Source of the DNA: Enterococcus sp. RIT-PI-f
Lineage (GTDB): Bacteria > Bacillota > Bacilli > Lactobacillales > Enterococcaceae
Direction: 5' to 3'
NCBI RefSeq assembly: GCF_001297065.1
Contig: NZ_LHOX01000015.1
Span: 310,001 to 374,000, forward strand
Length of the DNA stretch: 64,000 bases
Below the pieces are notes generated by a model. The model worked only from the letters and a program-made list of their open reading frames with translations, ran no database searches and was not told where the DNA came from. Numbering within the stretch: position 1 is the stretch's first letter; each line of letters begins with the position of its first letter. This document shows, one piece after another, positions 26,786-37,172 of the stretch. The position numbers and the translations under genes are program-made.

Positions 26786-28451
26786 ACGAGAAGAAATGAC
26801 AATCAAATCATTAGAAAAAGAAATAATAGAAGCAGCTAAAGTATATGTTTCTGAAGGCATGATTCCCCATTTGCCTTTTAAAGGATATTCCGTTTTTTTA
26901 GAAACAGGTGAACGTATTACCTTTGAGAAGGCGTACTTTGAACGTCGGCGACGATTAGTGGTTTTAGGTTTGGGTTATTATCTTGATAAAAGGAAAGATA
27001 CTAAAGCCTTGCTGATGCAATTATTATGGGAAATATGCAATGAGTATACTTGGAGCTTACCTGCTCATCTGCCAATCGAAAAAGGCTATTATACAAAAGA
27101 AGCTAAAACAACGATTGATTTGTTTGCAGCAGAAACCGGACAGGCATTGAGCGAACTTTTAACACTAGTTGGCGATGATTTGGATCCATTACTGAATATA
27201 CGAGTATTGGAAGAAATCGACGCTCGGATTTTGTCTCCCTTTGAGAACAAATTTTGGGATTGGGAAGATAAAGAAAATAATTGGTCAGCGGTAATAGGTG
27301 GATGCATAGGAATGATCGCTTTAGTTGTGGTCAAAGATAGTGCCCGATTGTCGGCAATCATTGATCGATTAGATCGATCAATGTCTAGTTACTTGGACGG
27401 TTTTGGCGATGATGGTGCGTGCGTTGAAGGTGTAGGTTACTGGGACTATGGATTTGGCTATTTTATTTATTACGCTGAAAAGCTTCAATCAGTCTTAGGT
27501 GATTCACGCTATTTAAGTCATCCTAAGGTGAAAGCAATTGCAGCATTTCCTTATTATACAATGATCTATCCTAATAAATATTTACCTTTTTCAGATTTTG
27601 CAGATAGTACGTTATCAAGCGGTTTGCTCAGTTTTTGCCATCAGTATTTTCATGTTCCTGTTCCACAGCTGTCTGGCGGTGTGAGTAGGCTGGATAGTGA
27701 TCATTGTTACCGCTTTGCCCCAATCTATCGTAATTTAAGCTGGTATGACAAAACAATCACCCATCCCATAGCGACAGATGCTTTTCGTTACTATGAATCA
27801 GCGCAATGGCTGATTGTCAAAAAATCAGCGTTGTTTTTTGCAGCAAAAGGTGGGCATAATCAAGAAAGCCACAATCATATAGATGTAGGTCATTTTGTTT
27901 TAGGAATTGATAATACTTTATTCTTAACTGATCTTGGTGCGGGTGAATATACAAAAGAATACTTTGATGATAGGTTCAGGTATCAGTTCTTTGTGCCTTC
28001 TGCTCAAAGCCACTCAATTCCTATTATCAATGGAGTAACACAACAAGAATATGGAAAAAATGCCATTGTGGAAGAGGTATCGAGAAGCCGTTTTGATTTA
28101 TCTTTAACGGATTTTTATCCCCAAGCATGTCTAGATTCTTATAGTCGTTCATTTCGTTTAGAGGAAAATCAATTAATCGTCGTTGATCAGTTTAAATTTC
28201 AACAAAGTAATAATACGGTCGAAGAGCAGTTTGTGACGGAAATTGAACCACAAGTCGTTGGCCAAACAGTCAGATTGAGGAAGGAAGATAATATTTGTCA
28301 GTTGTACTTTGAGATTGGAGAAATTTCTGTAAAGACTATGCGATACAAAAATCACTATGGGGTGGAAAATAAAGCCTATGTGATAAAGGTTTTGAGCCAA
28401 CATGGTCATGCTGATCATATCAAAACGGTTGTTTCTTGGAACAAAGATTAG
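26775..28451 (+). CDS. Heparinase II/III-like polysaccharide lyase
   Basis: 558 aa from ATG 26775, overlapping the previous gene by 11 bp; ATG 26796 is an alternative start and the frame opens earlier at 26724. The N-terminal half is an alpha/alpha toroid. The C-terminal half begins with the heparinase II/III signature: SHNHIDVGHFVLGIDNTLFL, LTDLGAGEYT and SHSIPIINGVTQQEYG. These lyases break uronic-acid linkages by beta-elimination and leave an unsaturated uronyl residue, the substrate of GH88, whose gene lies in the same locus. No signal peptide: it acts on imported oligosaccharides. Exact substrate (hyaluronan, heparin-type, alginate-like or other) cannot be read from sequence. Confidence 0.85.
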   Translation: MNSKREEMTIKSLEKEIIEAAKVYVSEGMIPHLPFKGYSVFLETGERITFEKAYFERRRRLVVLGLGYYLDKRKDTKALLMQLLWEICNEYTWSLPAHLPIEKGYYTKEAKTTIDLFAAETGQALSELLTLVGDDLDPLLNIRVLEEIDARILSPFENKFWDWEDKENNWSAVIGGCIGMIALVVVKDSARLSAIIDRLDRSMSSYLDGFGDDGACVEGVGYWDYGFGYFIYYAEKLQSVLGDSRYLSHPKVKAIAAFPYYTMIYPNKYLPFSDFADSTLSSGLLSFCHQYFHVPVPQLSGGVSRLDSDHCYRFAPIYRNLSWYDKTITHPIATDAFRYYESAQWLIVKKSALFFAAKGGHNQESHNHIDVGHFVLGIDNTLFLTDLGAGEYTKEYFDDRFRYQFFVPSAQSHSIPIINGVTQQEYGKNAIVEEVSRSRFDLSLTDFYPQACLDSYSRSFRLEENQLIVVDQFKFQQSNNTVEEQFVTEIEPQVVGQTVRLRKEDNICQLYFEIGEISVKTMRYKNHYGVENKAYVIKVLSQHGHADHIKTVVSWNKD

Positions 28452-28465
28452 ATAATAGTGCATAC

Positions 28466-28512
28466 AAAAAACTGCTTTCCCAGAAATATCAACAAGGGAG
28501 AAGCAGTTTTTT
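28466..28512. terminator. Bidirectional terminator between lyase and LacI genes
   Basis: AAAACTGCTTTCCC and GGGAGAAGCAGTTTT pair around a 13-nt loop, with A and T runs on the two sides, serving the converging genes. Confidence 0.85.
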
Positions 28513-28523
28513 TTCGATCTATT

Positions 28524-29588
<1,065 letters not shown>

Positions 29589-29662
29589 TTAAGTTGATAC
29601 TACTAGTATATTTCTTTTTACTAAAAAAACCAACACCTAAATCTTAATGCCAGGAAAATTTT

Positions 29663-29711
29663 ACTTAATTTTAGGAAAAGTGTTGATTTTTTTCCTAAAA
29701 TTAAGTATGAT
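29663..29711 (+). promoter_or_regulatory. Promoter overlapping a perfect 17-bp inverted repeat
   Basis: ACTTAATTTTAGGAAAA (29663-29679) and its exact complement (29690-29706) flank 10 bp. The -35 TTGATT (29683-29688) lies in the spacer and the -10 TATGAT (29706-29711) begins at the end of the right arm, 17 bp from the -35. A protein bound to the dyad would cover the promoter. AAAGCGTTTT follows at about 29723-29732. Confidence 0.6.
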
Positions 29712-29752
29712 AAATTCTGAAGAAAGCGTTTTATCCAATGGGGTGATTTGTT

Positions 29753-30145
29753 TTGAATGTGTATAAATCGTTATTTTTATGTTTATCGCTCATGATATTG
29801 AGTGGATGCACTTTACAAAGTGAAAGTACACAAACGGCGAAGTTTTCTCAAGAAACAGTGACTAAGTTGAAAACTGCAGCCAAGACATACACTGATCTTG
29901 CATATCAAGAAGGAGAAGTTCCTTTAAATGAATTTGTTCAAATGACTGGGAAAATAACTGATACCGATAGTCAAGATGCTCAAATCAAGGAAGGAGATCG
30001 TTTCGTGCTGCAAACAGATTCGGCGAAATATCAAGTGTTTAATCAGCAAGGAACAGTACTTTACTTAGAAGAGGAAGTCACGGTTTACGGAGAATATTAT
30101 GGATTTATTAAGGGAACTTTGATAGAAAGGAATACTGAAAAATGA
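29753..30145 (+). CDS. Small lipoprotein of the uronic-acid locus
   Basis: 130 aa from TTG 29753, placed by GGGGTGAT upstream. A lipoprotein signal (SLFLCLSLMILSGC) puts the lipidated residue at Cys19. The rest is a small beta-rich domain (about 60-125, with FVQMTGKITDTD and VTVYGEYYGFIKG) that could be an OB-like barrel. I do not recognise a family. It heads the operon for DUF2264, GH88 and the ABC importer, overlaps the next gene by 4 bp (ATGA), and is presumably anchored on the outside of the membrane where substrate is captured. Confidence 0.65.
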   Translation: MNVYKSLFLCLSLMILSGCTLQSESTQTAKFSQETVTKLKTAAKTYTDLAYQEGEVPLNEFVQMTGKITDTDSQDAQIKEGDRFVLQTDSAKYQVFNQQGTVLYLEEEVTVYGEYYGFIKGTLIERNTEK

Positions 30146-31980
30146 TCAATAAAAGAATCAAGCAAAATCCATTTGAACAATATGAAGATGTAGCTGATGG
30201 GTTTAATGATATGTTAGATGTTTTGCATCCTTATTTTAAAGCTGAAACAGCGGGAGGGTTGGATTTAGGAACGCATGGCACTGTGTATGACAAAAAGATT
30301 AGAGATGTTGAGGCTTTCTTAAGACCACTCTGGGGATTAGGTCCTTTTCTTACACAAAATGATAGTCCGTTTTTAGCAGAATATATGGATGGAATCATTG
30401 CAGGAACGAATCCTAAGCATCCCAATTATTGGGGAATCGTTCAGGATTTTGATCAACGGATCGTAGAGATGGCTTCTTTAAGCACCCTGTTCTTACTAAA
30501 TAAGGAAAAGACTTGGCTAAAGCTGACCAAAGAGCAGAAAATAAATGTCCATGCTTGGTTGATCCAAGCGAATGATCACGAGATACCAGCAAACAATTGG
30601 CATTTCTTTCGTATTTTAGTTAATTCTGCCATGAAGGTATGTGACATGCCTTATGATCAAGAGCAAATCGAAAAAGATTTTGCTTTGATTGAAACATTTT
30701 ATTTGGGGGATGGTTGGTATTGTGATGGTGTGCAAACACAGATAGATTATTATGTCTCTTTTGCTATTCACTACTATAGCTTGCTTTATACGAAGCTAAT
30801 GCCTGAGGATGAAACGCGCTGTCAGAGATTTAAAGATCGTGCGATCCAGTTTGCACAAACTTTTCAATATTGGTTTTCCGCAACAGGTGCAGCAGTTCCA
30901 TTCGGTAGAAGTTTATCCTATCGCTTCGCACAGGTATCTTTTTTCAGTGCTTTAGTATTTGCAGATGTGGAAGCGTTACCTTGGGGAGAAATCAAAGGAA
31001 TCATTAGTCGTCACTTGCATCATTGGATGCAACAAGATATTTTTACGCCGGAAGGGTTACTATCAGTAGGATATTATTATCAAAATTTAGTTTTTGCTGA
31101 AGGATATAACGCACCTGGATCGCCTTATTGGGCATTCAAAACTTTTTTGCTGTTGGCAGTACCCAAAGATCATCCATATTGGCAATCTGAAGTCCAACCT
31201 TTGCAAATGAAGACACTCAAAAATCCACACCCAATCAGTAGGAATTATTATCAGCATAATCGTGATTTGACTCATGCACTGATGTTTCCTGCAGGTCAAT
31301 TCATTAATAATCAGAGTCATGCAAGCAGTAAGTATAGCAAATTTGTTTATTCTTCCATCTTTGGCAATAGTGTGCCTAAAAGCAATTATAAGTACTACGA
31401 AGGAAACTTCGATAACTGCTTAGCATTGTCAGAAGACGATCGTTTTTTTAGAACCAAAGAATTGGATCATGCTTACGATATACGGTCTGATCGAATCGTT
31501 CATGAATGGCATCCATGGACGGATGTCCGTATTAGATCCACGATTGTCCCCCTTGAGGGATGTCATGTGAGAATTCATGAAGTGCAGTCTGCTAGACCAT
31601 TATACTTGTATGAAGGTGGATTTTCGACACCACAAGGGCAAAGTGAAATCATACAAAAAAAAGAGCGCGCTGCAGTAAAAAATAGGGTAGGTGAATCGAG
31701 TGTAGAATCGATCCTTGGGTTTGACGAAAGTGGCGTAGTCAGAACAGAACCAAATACAAACCTATTATTTCCCGCAACGCTGCTGCCATATTTGAAAGTA
31801 AAAAGAGCGAGTGGAAATTATGTATTGGTATCAGTAATTACTGGTTTGCTTCCCCATGAGTGTACACAACCAGTAGATATAAAACAAAGCAGTGGGCAAC
31901 TGACGATCAAACAATCTGAGGAGCAGATCGTTGTTGCTTTGGCAGGAGGACAAGACGAAAATGAGCAAGGCGATAAGTGA
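30142..31980 (+). CDS. DUF2264 family protein
   Basis: 612 aa with no signal peptide. The N-terminal 350 residues look like an alpha/alpha toroid (FLRPLWGLGPFLTQ, NNWHFFRILVNSAM, DGWYCDGVQTQIDYY) and the rest is beta-sandwich, an arrangement shared with polysaccharide lyases and GH88/GH105-like enzymes. DUF2264 genes often accompany polysaccharide-utilisation genes, but their activity is not established as far as I know. The start overlaps the lipoprotein stop by 4 bp and GH88 overlaps its end by 20 bp, so it is part of the same translation-coupled operon. A lyase or hydrolase acting before GH88 is the natural guess. Confidence 0.8.
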   Translation: MINKRIKQNPFEQYEDVADGFNDMLDVLHPYFKAETAGGLDLGTHGTVYDKKIRDVEAFLRPLWGLGPFLTQNDSPFLAEYMDGIIAGTNPKHPNYWGIVQDFDQRIVEMASLSTLFLLNKEKTWLKLTKEQKINVHAWLIQANDHEIPANNWHFFRILVNSAMKVCDMPYDQEQIEKDFALIETFYLGDGWYCDGVQTQIDYYVSFAIHYYSLLYTKLMPEDETRCQRFKDRAIQFAQTFQYWFSATGAAVPFGRSLSYRFAQVSFFSALVFADVEALPWGEIKGIISRHLHHWMQQDIFTPEGLLSVGYYYQNLVFAEGYNAPGSPYWAFKTFLLLAVPKDHPYWQSEVQPLQMKTLKNPHPISRNYYQHNRDLTHALMFPAGQFINNQSHASSKYSKFVYSSIFGNSVPKSNYKYYEGNFDNCLALSEDDRFFRTKELDHAYDIRSDRIVHEWHPWTDVRIRSTIVPLEGCHVRIHEVQSARPLYLYEGGFSTPQGQSEIIQKKERAAVKNRVGESSVESILGFDESGVVRTEPNTNLLFPATLLPYLKVKRASGNYVLVSVITGLLPHECTQPVDIKQSSGQLTIKQSEEQIVVALAGGQDENEQGDK

Positions 31981-33115
31981 GAAATTAACGAAAGACTGGT
32001 TACAAGAAGAAACAGCGTTTGTTTTAGAAAAGGTGACCCACAATTTGAGAACATTCACAGATTTGGTTCCACCAGCGGCAAGCATTAATCAAGTTTATCA
32101 ACCTGAAGAAAATATAGATTGGACAGCCAGTTTTTGGAACGGTATGTTGTTTTTAAGCAAAGAATTGAGTCAGAGTGATACCTATGATCTTGTGATCGAC
32201 CATCAATTACGTGCCTTCCAATATCGATTGGATCATCAAATAGCACTAGAAACACATGACATTGGTTTTCTCTATATTTTATCAGCACTAGCGGATTATA
32301 AGGTCAATGGCCGTGATGCATCAAAAGAGATGGCGCTTCAAGCTGCAGATTTGCTGATGAAAAGATATTCCCCAAAAGCGCAAATCATACAAGCCTGGGG
32401 GGATCTTAATGATCCGGAGCAACGAGGACGGATCATTATTGATTGTTTAATGAATTTGCCGCTTCTTTATTTTGCCTCTCAAGAAACAGGTGATCCTCGG
32501 TATAAAGAAGCAGCCTATGCTCATGCAAAGCAAACACAAAAATATATTGTGAGGGAAAATGCTACGACCTTCCATACCTATTATTTTGATGTTGAAACGG
32601 GAAAACCGCTTTATGGGAAAACGCAACAAGGATTCGCTGATGATTCATGTTGGGCTCGTGGTCAAGCTTGGGGGATCTACGGATTCACACTAAGTTATCT
32701 TTATACTGGCGACTACAGTTTTCTTGAAACGGCAAAACAAGTCGCAGATTTTTTCATCGCAGATTTACCGGAAGATAAAGTGTGTTATTGGGATCTTGTG
32801 TTTAATGACGGAAGTGAGGAGGAAAGAGATAGTTCATCTGCGGCAATTGCCGTCTGCGGACTGCTGGAATTAACGAAGCACTTACCCCTTTCTGACGAAA
32901 AACATCACACATATCAATCGGTGGCATTTGAGATGATGGAAGCATTGGCACAAAATTATACGACGAAAACTTCTCCAATGTCGAATGGGATTTTGTTACA
33001 TGGTGTTTATGACAAAAACACAAATAAAGGTGTGGATGAGTGCATGATATGGGGAGATTATTTCTACCTTGAAGCACTGACACGCCTAACACAGTCTTGG
33101 TATATGTATTGGTGA
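31961..33115 (+). CDS. Unsaturated glucuronyl hydrolase (GH88)
   Basis: 384 aa from ATG 31961, behind GGAGG; the frame opens at 31931 inside the DUF2264 gene. The alpha6/alpha6 barrel enzyme hydrates the double bond of the unsaturated uronic acid left by lyases and so releases it. Expected acidic residues are D100 in ETHDIGF and catalytic D161 in IIDCLMNLP. GFADDSCWARGQAWGIYGFT is the conserved substrate-pocket stretch. In streptococci similar enzymes follow hyaluronate or chondroitin lyases. The cytoplasmic location matches the importer genes downstream. No kduI/kduD-type genes for the released keto-uronate are in the window. Confidence 0.92.
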   Translation: MSKAISEKLTKDWLQEETAFVLEKVTHNLRTFTDLVPPAASINQVYQPEENIDWTASFWNGMLFLSKELSQSDTYDLVIDHQLRAFQYRLDHQIALETHDIGFLYILSALADYKVNGRDASKEMALQAADLLMKRYSPKAQIIQAWGDLNDPEQRGRIIIDCLMNLPLLYFASQETGDPRYKEAAYAHAKQTQKYIVRENATTFHTYYFDVETGKPLYGKTQQGFADDSCWARGQAWGIYGFTLSYLYTGDYSFLETAKQVADFFIADLPEDKVCYWDLVFNDGSEEERDSSSAAIAVCGLLELTKHLPLSDEKHHTYQSVAFEMMEALAQNYTTKTSPMSNGILLHGVYDKNTNKGVDECMIWGDYFYLEALTRLTQSWYMYW

Positions 33116-33163
33116 TTCAAGGGGATATCCCTAAAATATAAAATATAAAATGGAGGAATTAAA

Positions 33164-34435
33164 ATGAAATTGTGGAAAAAAAGTTTTATGGCAGTCGCAA
33201 TGTTAGGCGCTGTTGCAGCTTTAACAGCTTGTGGTGGAGATACTTCTTCAGAGAATGATTCATCCGCAGATGGCGATATCAAATTGACAGTTACTACGTG
33301 GAATTATGATACGACACCTGAATTTGAAAAACTGTTTCGTGCTTTTGAGGCTGCTAATCCTGGAATCACTGTTGAGCCAGTCGATATTGCTTCTGATGAT
33401 TATGATACAAAACTTACAACGATGCTTTCATCTGGGGATACCACAGACATTTTAACCATGAAAAATTTATTATCTTATTCTAACTATGCATTACGAGATC
33501 AGTTAGTTGATTTAACAGACCACATATCCTCGATTGATACTGATCCAGCGCAAGCAAGTTACGAAATGTATGATGTGGACGGAAAAACCTATGCACAACC
33601 CTATCGAACTGATTTTTGGGTACTATATTATAACAAAAAAATGTTTGATGATGCTGGATTAGATTATCCATCCAATATCACATGGGATGAATATGAAACG
33701 TTGGCCAGTGAATTATCAAACCCTGATGACCAAGTATATGGGGCATACCAACACACATGGCGTTCTACAACACAAGCCATCGCAGCTGCGCAAAATGACG
33801 CAAACCTTGTTGACCCAACATATGATTATTTAGAAAGCTATTATGATCGTGCGTTGAGAATGCAAGAGAACAAATCACAAATGGATTTCGGAACAGCGAA
33901 ATCAACAAAAGTAACCTATCAATCACAGTTCGAAAACAGTAAAGCCGCAATGATGTATATGGGTACCTGGTATATGGGTGCATTGATGACGAATATTGAT
34001 GATGGCAAAACTGATGTTGAATGGGGAATTGCCGAAATACCGCAAAATGAATCTGGCGATGTGACAACATTTGGTTCGCCAACTGCTTATGCCATTAACA
34101 AAAATTCAAAAAATCAAGAAGCAGCACAAAAATTCCTAGACTTTTGCTCTGGAGAAGAAGGTGCGAAAGTTTTAGCAGAAGTCGGTGTCGTTCCTTCTTA
34201 TAAAACTGATGCAATCGACGAATTGTACTTCTCACGAGAAGGCATGCCTTCTGATGAAGTTTCTAAAAAAGCGTTTAACCCAGAAAAAGTAGCTATTGAA
34301 TTTCCAGTTGATGAAAACGGCCCAGCAATCGATAAAGTATTACAAGAAGAACATGATTTGATCATGGTAGGTGACGAAACACCTAAAGAAGGTATTGCCA
34401 ATATGGAGAAACGTGTAAAATCTGAAATCGAATAA
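33164..34435 (+). CDS. ABC sugar-binding lipoprotein of the uronic-acid locus
   Basis: 423 aa, ATG 33164 behind TGGAGG. The signal peptide has the core FMAVAMLGAVAALTAC with Cys23 as lipidation site. The mature part is a typical cluster 1 sugar-binding protein (LTVTTWNYDTTPEFEKLFRA, and DFWVLYYNKKMFDDAGLDYP for the sugar cleft). It is the most 5' of the importer genes. A 12-bp hairpin just after the stop separates it from the permeases and probably keeps the binding protein in molar excess. Confidence 0.92.
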   Translation: MKLWKKSFMAVAMLGAVAALTACGGDTSSENDSSADGDIKLTVTTWNYDTTPEFEKLFRAFEAANPGITVEPVDIASDDYDTKLTTMLSSGDTTDILTMKNLLSYSNYALRDQLVDLTDHISSIDTDPAQASYEMYDVDGKTYAQPYRTDFWVLYYNKKMFDDAGLDYPSNITWDEYETLASELSNPDDQVYGAYQHTWRSTTQAIAAAQNDANLVDPTYDYLESYYDRALRMQENKSQMDFGTAKSTKVTYQSQFENSKAAMMYMGTWYMGALMTNIDDGKTDVEWGIAEIPQNESGDVTTFGSPTAYAINKNSKNQEAAQKFLDFCSGEEGAKVLAEVGVVPSYKTDAIDELYFSREGMPSDEVSKKAFNPEKVAIEFPVDENGPAIDKVLQEEHDLIMVGDETPKEGIANMEKRVKSEIE

Positions 34436-34443
34436 CTTTTTCT

Positions 34444-34475
34444 AGAGAAGGGATCCGGATTTCGATCTCTTCTCT
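34444..34475 (+). other. Intercistronic mRNA hairpin
   Basis: AGAGAAGGGATC (34444-34455) pairs with GATCTCTTCTCT (34464-34475), one G-U, 8-nt loop and no T run. Such hairpins between binding-protein and permease genes usually protect the upstream message from 3' decay or reduce read-through. Confidence 0.6.
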
Positions 34476-34523
34476 GGTAGAAATGAAAGGGGGCACCTGC
34501 TGGTCATGCAGTAGGGCGCAAAT

Positions 34524-35426
34524 ATGGAAGTTACCTCAAAATCAAAAACAGCAAATCGGTTACGCCGTAAAAATACATGGACCGCTTGGTCATTTATTGC
34601 ACCAAACTTTATCGGTTTCTTTTTGTTTACATTGATCCCAGTTATTTTTTCTCTGATTTTAGCTTTTATGGAATGGGATTCATTTAGTACACCTGAATTT
34701 GTTGGATTCAAGAATTTCACAAAAATGGTAGGCGATGATACTTTTTGGATTTCATTGAAGAATACATTTTTATATACAATAGGCGTTGTACCATTGACGT
34801 TGGTTTGTTCACTTGGATTAGCAATTTTATTGAATAAAAAAATCCGAGGGATTAAGTTTTTCAGAACAGCATTTTTCTTTCCCTATGTCACTTCTCTGGT
34901 TGCTATCGCAGTGGTATGGAACATGTTGTTTCATCCCACAATGGGTCCAATCAACCAATTCTTAAAAGTATTTATAGAAAACCCGCCTGGATGGACGTCT
35001 AGTTCAGATTGGGCATTGACAGCAATCGTTATCGTCAGTGTATGGCGTGGTATGGGCTATTATATGATACTATATTTGGCTGGTTTGCAAAGTGTGCCCA
35101 AAGAACTATATGAAGCCGCTTCAATGGATGGAGCAAATAAGTGGAAGCAATTTTTAAATGTCACGTTACCATCCTTGCGCCCAACGACTTTTTTTGTATC
35201 GATCATGCTGGTGATCAATTGTTTTAAAATATTTGATTTGGTGCAAGTGATGACTGCCGGCGGACCGGGACGCGCAACAAATGTTCTTGTATACAATATC
35301 TATAATGAAGCATTTGTGAAGTTCAATTTTGGCTATGCTTCTGCGATAGCGATGGTTTTGTTTATCATTGTATTGGGTATCACTGTCATTCAATTCAGAT
35401 GGAATCAACGACAAGAAAGAGTGTAG
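34524..35426 (+). CDS. ABC sugar permease (MsmF/UgpA type)
   Basis: 300 aa with six predicted membrane segments (first WSFIAPNFIGFFLFTLIPVI). The EAA loop is YEAASMDGANKWKQFLNVTL. ATG 34524 is the only plausible start because a TAG is in frame 12 bp upstream; its ribosome site (TAGGG) is weak, so translation may be lower than for the binding protein. It forms the channel with the next gene. No ATPase gene in the locus. Confidence 0.92.
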   Translation: MEVTSKSKTANRLRRKNTWTAWSFIAPNFIGFFLFTLIPVIFSLILAFMEWDSFSTPEFVGFKNFTKMVGDDTFWISLKNTFLYTIGVVPLTLVCSLGLAILLNKKIRGIKFFRTAFFFPYVTSLVAIAVVWNMLFHPTMGPINQFLKVFIENPPGWTSSSDWALTAIVIVSVWRGMGYYMILYLAGLQSVPKELYEAASMDGANKWKQFLNVTLPSLRPTTFFVSIMLVINCFKIFDLVQVMTAGGPGRATNVLVYNIYNEAFVKFNFGYASAIAMVLFIIVLGITVIQFRWNQRQERV

Positions 35427-35438
35427 GGAGGGACTATA

Positions 35439-36311
35439 ATGGAAAATGTACTTACTAAAAAGCATACAAAAACCAAAATAAAAGCCAAAGAAAAAGTCAC
35501 ATTTGGCAGCATCATACTCATAATCGTGCTGACGGTTTTGGCATTAGTCACATTGGTCCCTTTTATATGGATGCTTTCTGCGTCGTTTAAAACAAACAAT
35601 GATGTATTCAGTGTGCCGATTCAATGGATTCCCAAAACGTGGCATCCAGAGAACTATTCAGTGATCTGGGATAGGATTCCATTACTAACATTCTTTAAAA
35701 ATACTGCTTTCTTGAGTATTGTTATCACATTGATCCAATTGTTTACATCAAGTTTTGCAGCATATGGATTTTCAAAAATGAATTTTAAAGGTCGAGATTT
35801 ACTTTTCTTGACTTATATAGGTACGATCGCTATTCCATGGCAATCGTATATGATCCCTCAGTTTATTATGATGCGTCAATTCGGCTTAACTGATACGTTA
35901 TGGTCACTTGTACTGTTGCAAGCATTTAGCGCGTTCGGTGTTTTTCTATTAAAGCAATACTATAGCAGTATTCCGGATTCGTTATGTGAAAGTGCCCGTA
36001 TCGACGGTTTAAGTGAGTGGGGAATCTATCGTAAAATTATTTTACCCCTTACTAAACCTGCATTGGCAAGTTTGACCATTATTACTTTTGTTAATACGTG
36101 GAACGATTATATGGGACCTTTCATTTATTTGTCTTCAACTGAAAACAAAACGATTCAGTTGGGACTGAAAATGTTTGTCGGATTATATGATGCTGAGTAC
36201 GCATTGATCATGGCGGCATCTGTAGTGTCGATATTACCGGTAGGTATTGTCTTTTTGGCGATGCAAAAGTATTTTGTAGAAGGTATTGCAACTTCTGGTA
36301 TGAAGAATTGA
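35439..36311 (+). CDS. ABC sugar permease (MsmG/UgpE type)
   Basis: 290 aa, six membrane segments, with the standard EAA loop CESARIDGLSEWGIYRKIIL and the C-terminal ending FVEGIATSGMKN typical of the inner-membrane partner. AGGGAGG precedes ATG 35439, 12 bp after the first permease. Together with the lipoprotein it should import the oligouronides that the cytoplasmic lyase and GH88 process. Confidence 0.93.
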   Translation: MENVLTKKHTKTKIKAKEKVTFGSIILIIVLTVLALVTLVPFIWMLSASFKTNNDVFSVPIQWIPKTWHPENYSVIWDRIPLLTFFKNTAFLSIVITLIQLFTSSFAAYGFSKMNFKGRDLLFLTYIGTIAIPWQSYMIPQFIMMRQFGLTDTLWSLVLLQAFSAFGVFLLKQYYSSIPDSLCESARIDGLSEWGIYRKIILPLTKPALASLTIITFVNTWNDYMGPFIYLSSTENKTIQLGLKMFVGLYDAEYALIMAASVVSILPVGIVFLAMQKYFVEGIATSGMKN

Positions 36312-36322
36312 GGTGAGCGCAG

Positions 36323-36985
36323 ATGTTTACTAAACCAACATTTGATAACAATATCTATATGAAAATTTTCCAAATACTATACACTGCACTACTAGCAAAT
36401 CTATGTTTTTGGCTGATGATACTCCCTTTTTCTGCTGCTGCTTTATTGCTAGATATCAATCTAGGAAATACTTTTTGGTTTGCAGTATCGAGTTTGTGGT
36501 TAGGTCCAGGTATGATTAGCTTGATGGCTTTTATTGATCGATGGGTCAGTGAGAAAGAAATGGCACCAGTCAAAGCTTTCTGCTTTGCCGTGAAATCTTT
36601 TGGCAAACGCGGCTTTCTATATTGGTTGATTGGTTGGGGTGGTATAGTGATGGCTATTGTAGATATGCGTGCGTTTAGTTATGTCACTTATGGTCAATGG
36701 ACCTATCCGTTCTTTATCATATTAGGAATCTTGTCGATTGGGTTAAGCATCAATAGCTGGTATTTTCAGGTGAGAAACCCTCATGCGAAAATGAAGGCCG
36801 TTTTAATGATGTCGTTTTATTATCTAATTAGAAAATGGTATCTTAGTATGATCAATATTTCTCTATTTCTTTTGGTTTTAGGATTGATTGTCATTAAACC
36901 GCAAGTTGGACTGCTGCTTTCTCCGATTGTGTTGACGAGTTTGATTTATCTTAATCTATATCAAATGGGGCATCAAAAAAAATAA
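36323..36985 (+). CDS. DUF624 (YesL-like) membrane protein
   Basis: 220 aa, 11 bp after the permease. Five hydrophobic segments are seen, starting ILYTALLANLCFWLMILPFS; the family pattern WFAVSSLWLGPGMISLMAFI is clear. YesL-type proteins regularly accompany sugar ABC importers of this kind (for example the Bacillus rhamnogalacturonan locus), but their role is not known; assisting or regulating the importer is the usual guess. It is the last gene of the operon. No terminator follows directly; the nearest is at 37137-37160. Confidence 0.85.
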   Translation: MFTKPTFDNNIYMKIFQILYTALLANLCFWLMILPFSAAALLLDINLGNTFWFAVSSLWLGPGMISLMAFIDRWVSEKEMAPVKAFCFAVKSFGKRGFLYWLIGWGGIVMAIVDMRAFSYVTYGQWTYPFFIILGILSIGLSINSWYFQVRNPHAKMKAVLMMSFYYLIRKWYLSMINISLFLLVLGLIVIKPQVGLLLSPIVLTSLIYLNLYQMGHQKK

Positions 36986-37136
36986 TGTGGTTTCTTTTGT
37001 ATGTAATGGAAAGCGGCTTATCTTTCTTCTCATCGAAAAAATCAGTTATCTCACAGCACTAAGGGAATACCCGTTTTATTTTTCAAGCAATATCAATTGA
37101 AACACTCTCCTTCATCAAGTACACTATGGGAAGTTA

Positions 37137-37160
37137 GCCGCCATTTTAGGCGGCTTTTTT
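37137..37160 (+). terminator. Terminator before the GNAT gene
   Basis: GCCGCC (37137-37142) and GGCGGC (37149-37154) with an ATTTTA loop and six T. It lies directly before the AGGAGGG ribosome site of the next gene, so it could act as an attenuator of that gene as well as the end of the upstream operon. The upstream 150 bp contain nothing else I can identify. Confidence 0.75.
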
Positions 37161-37172
37161 AGGAGGGATACA

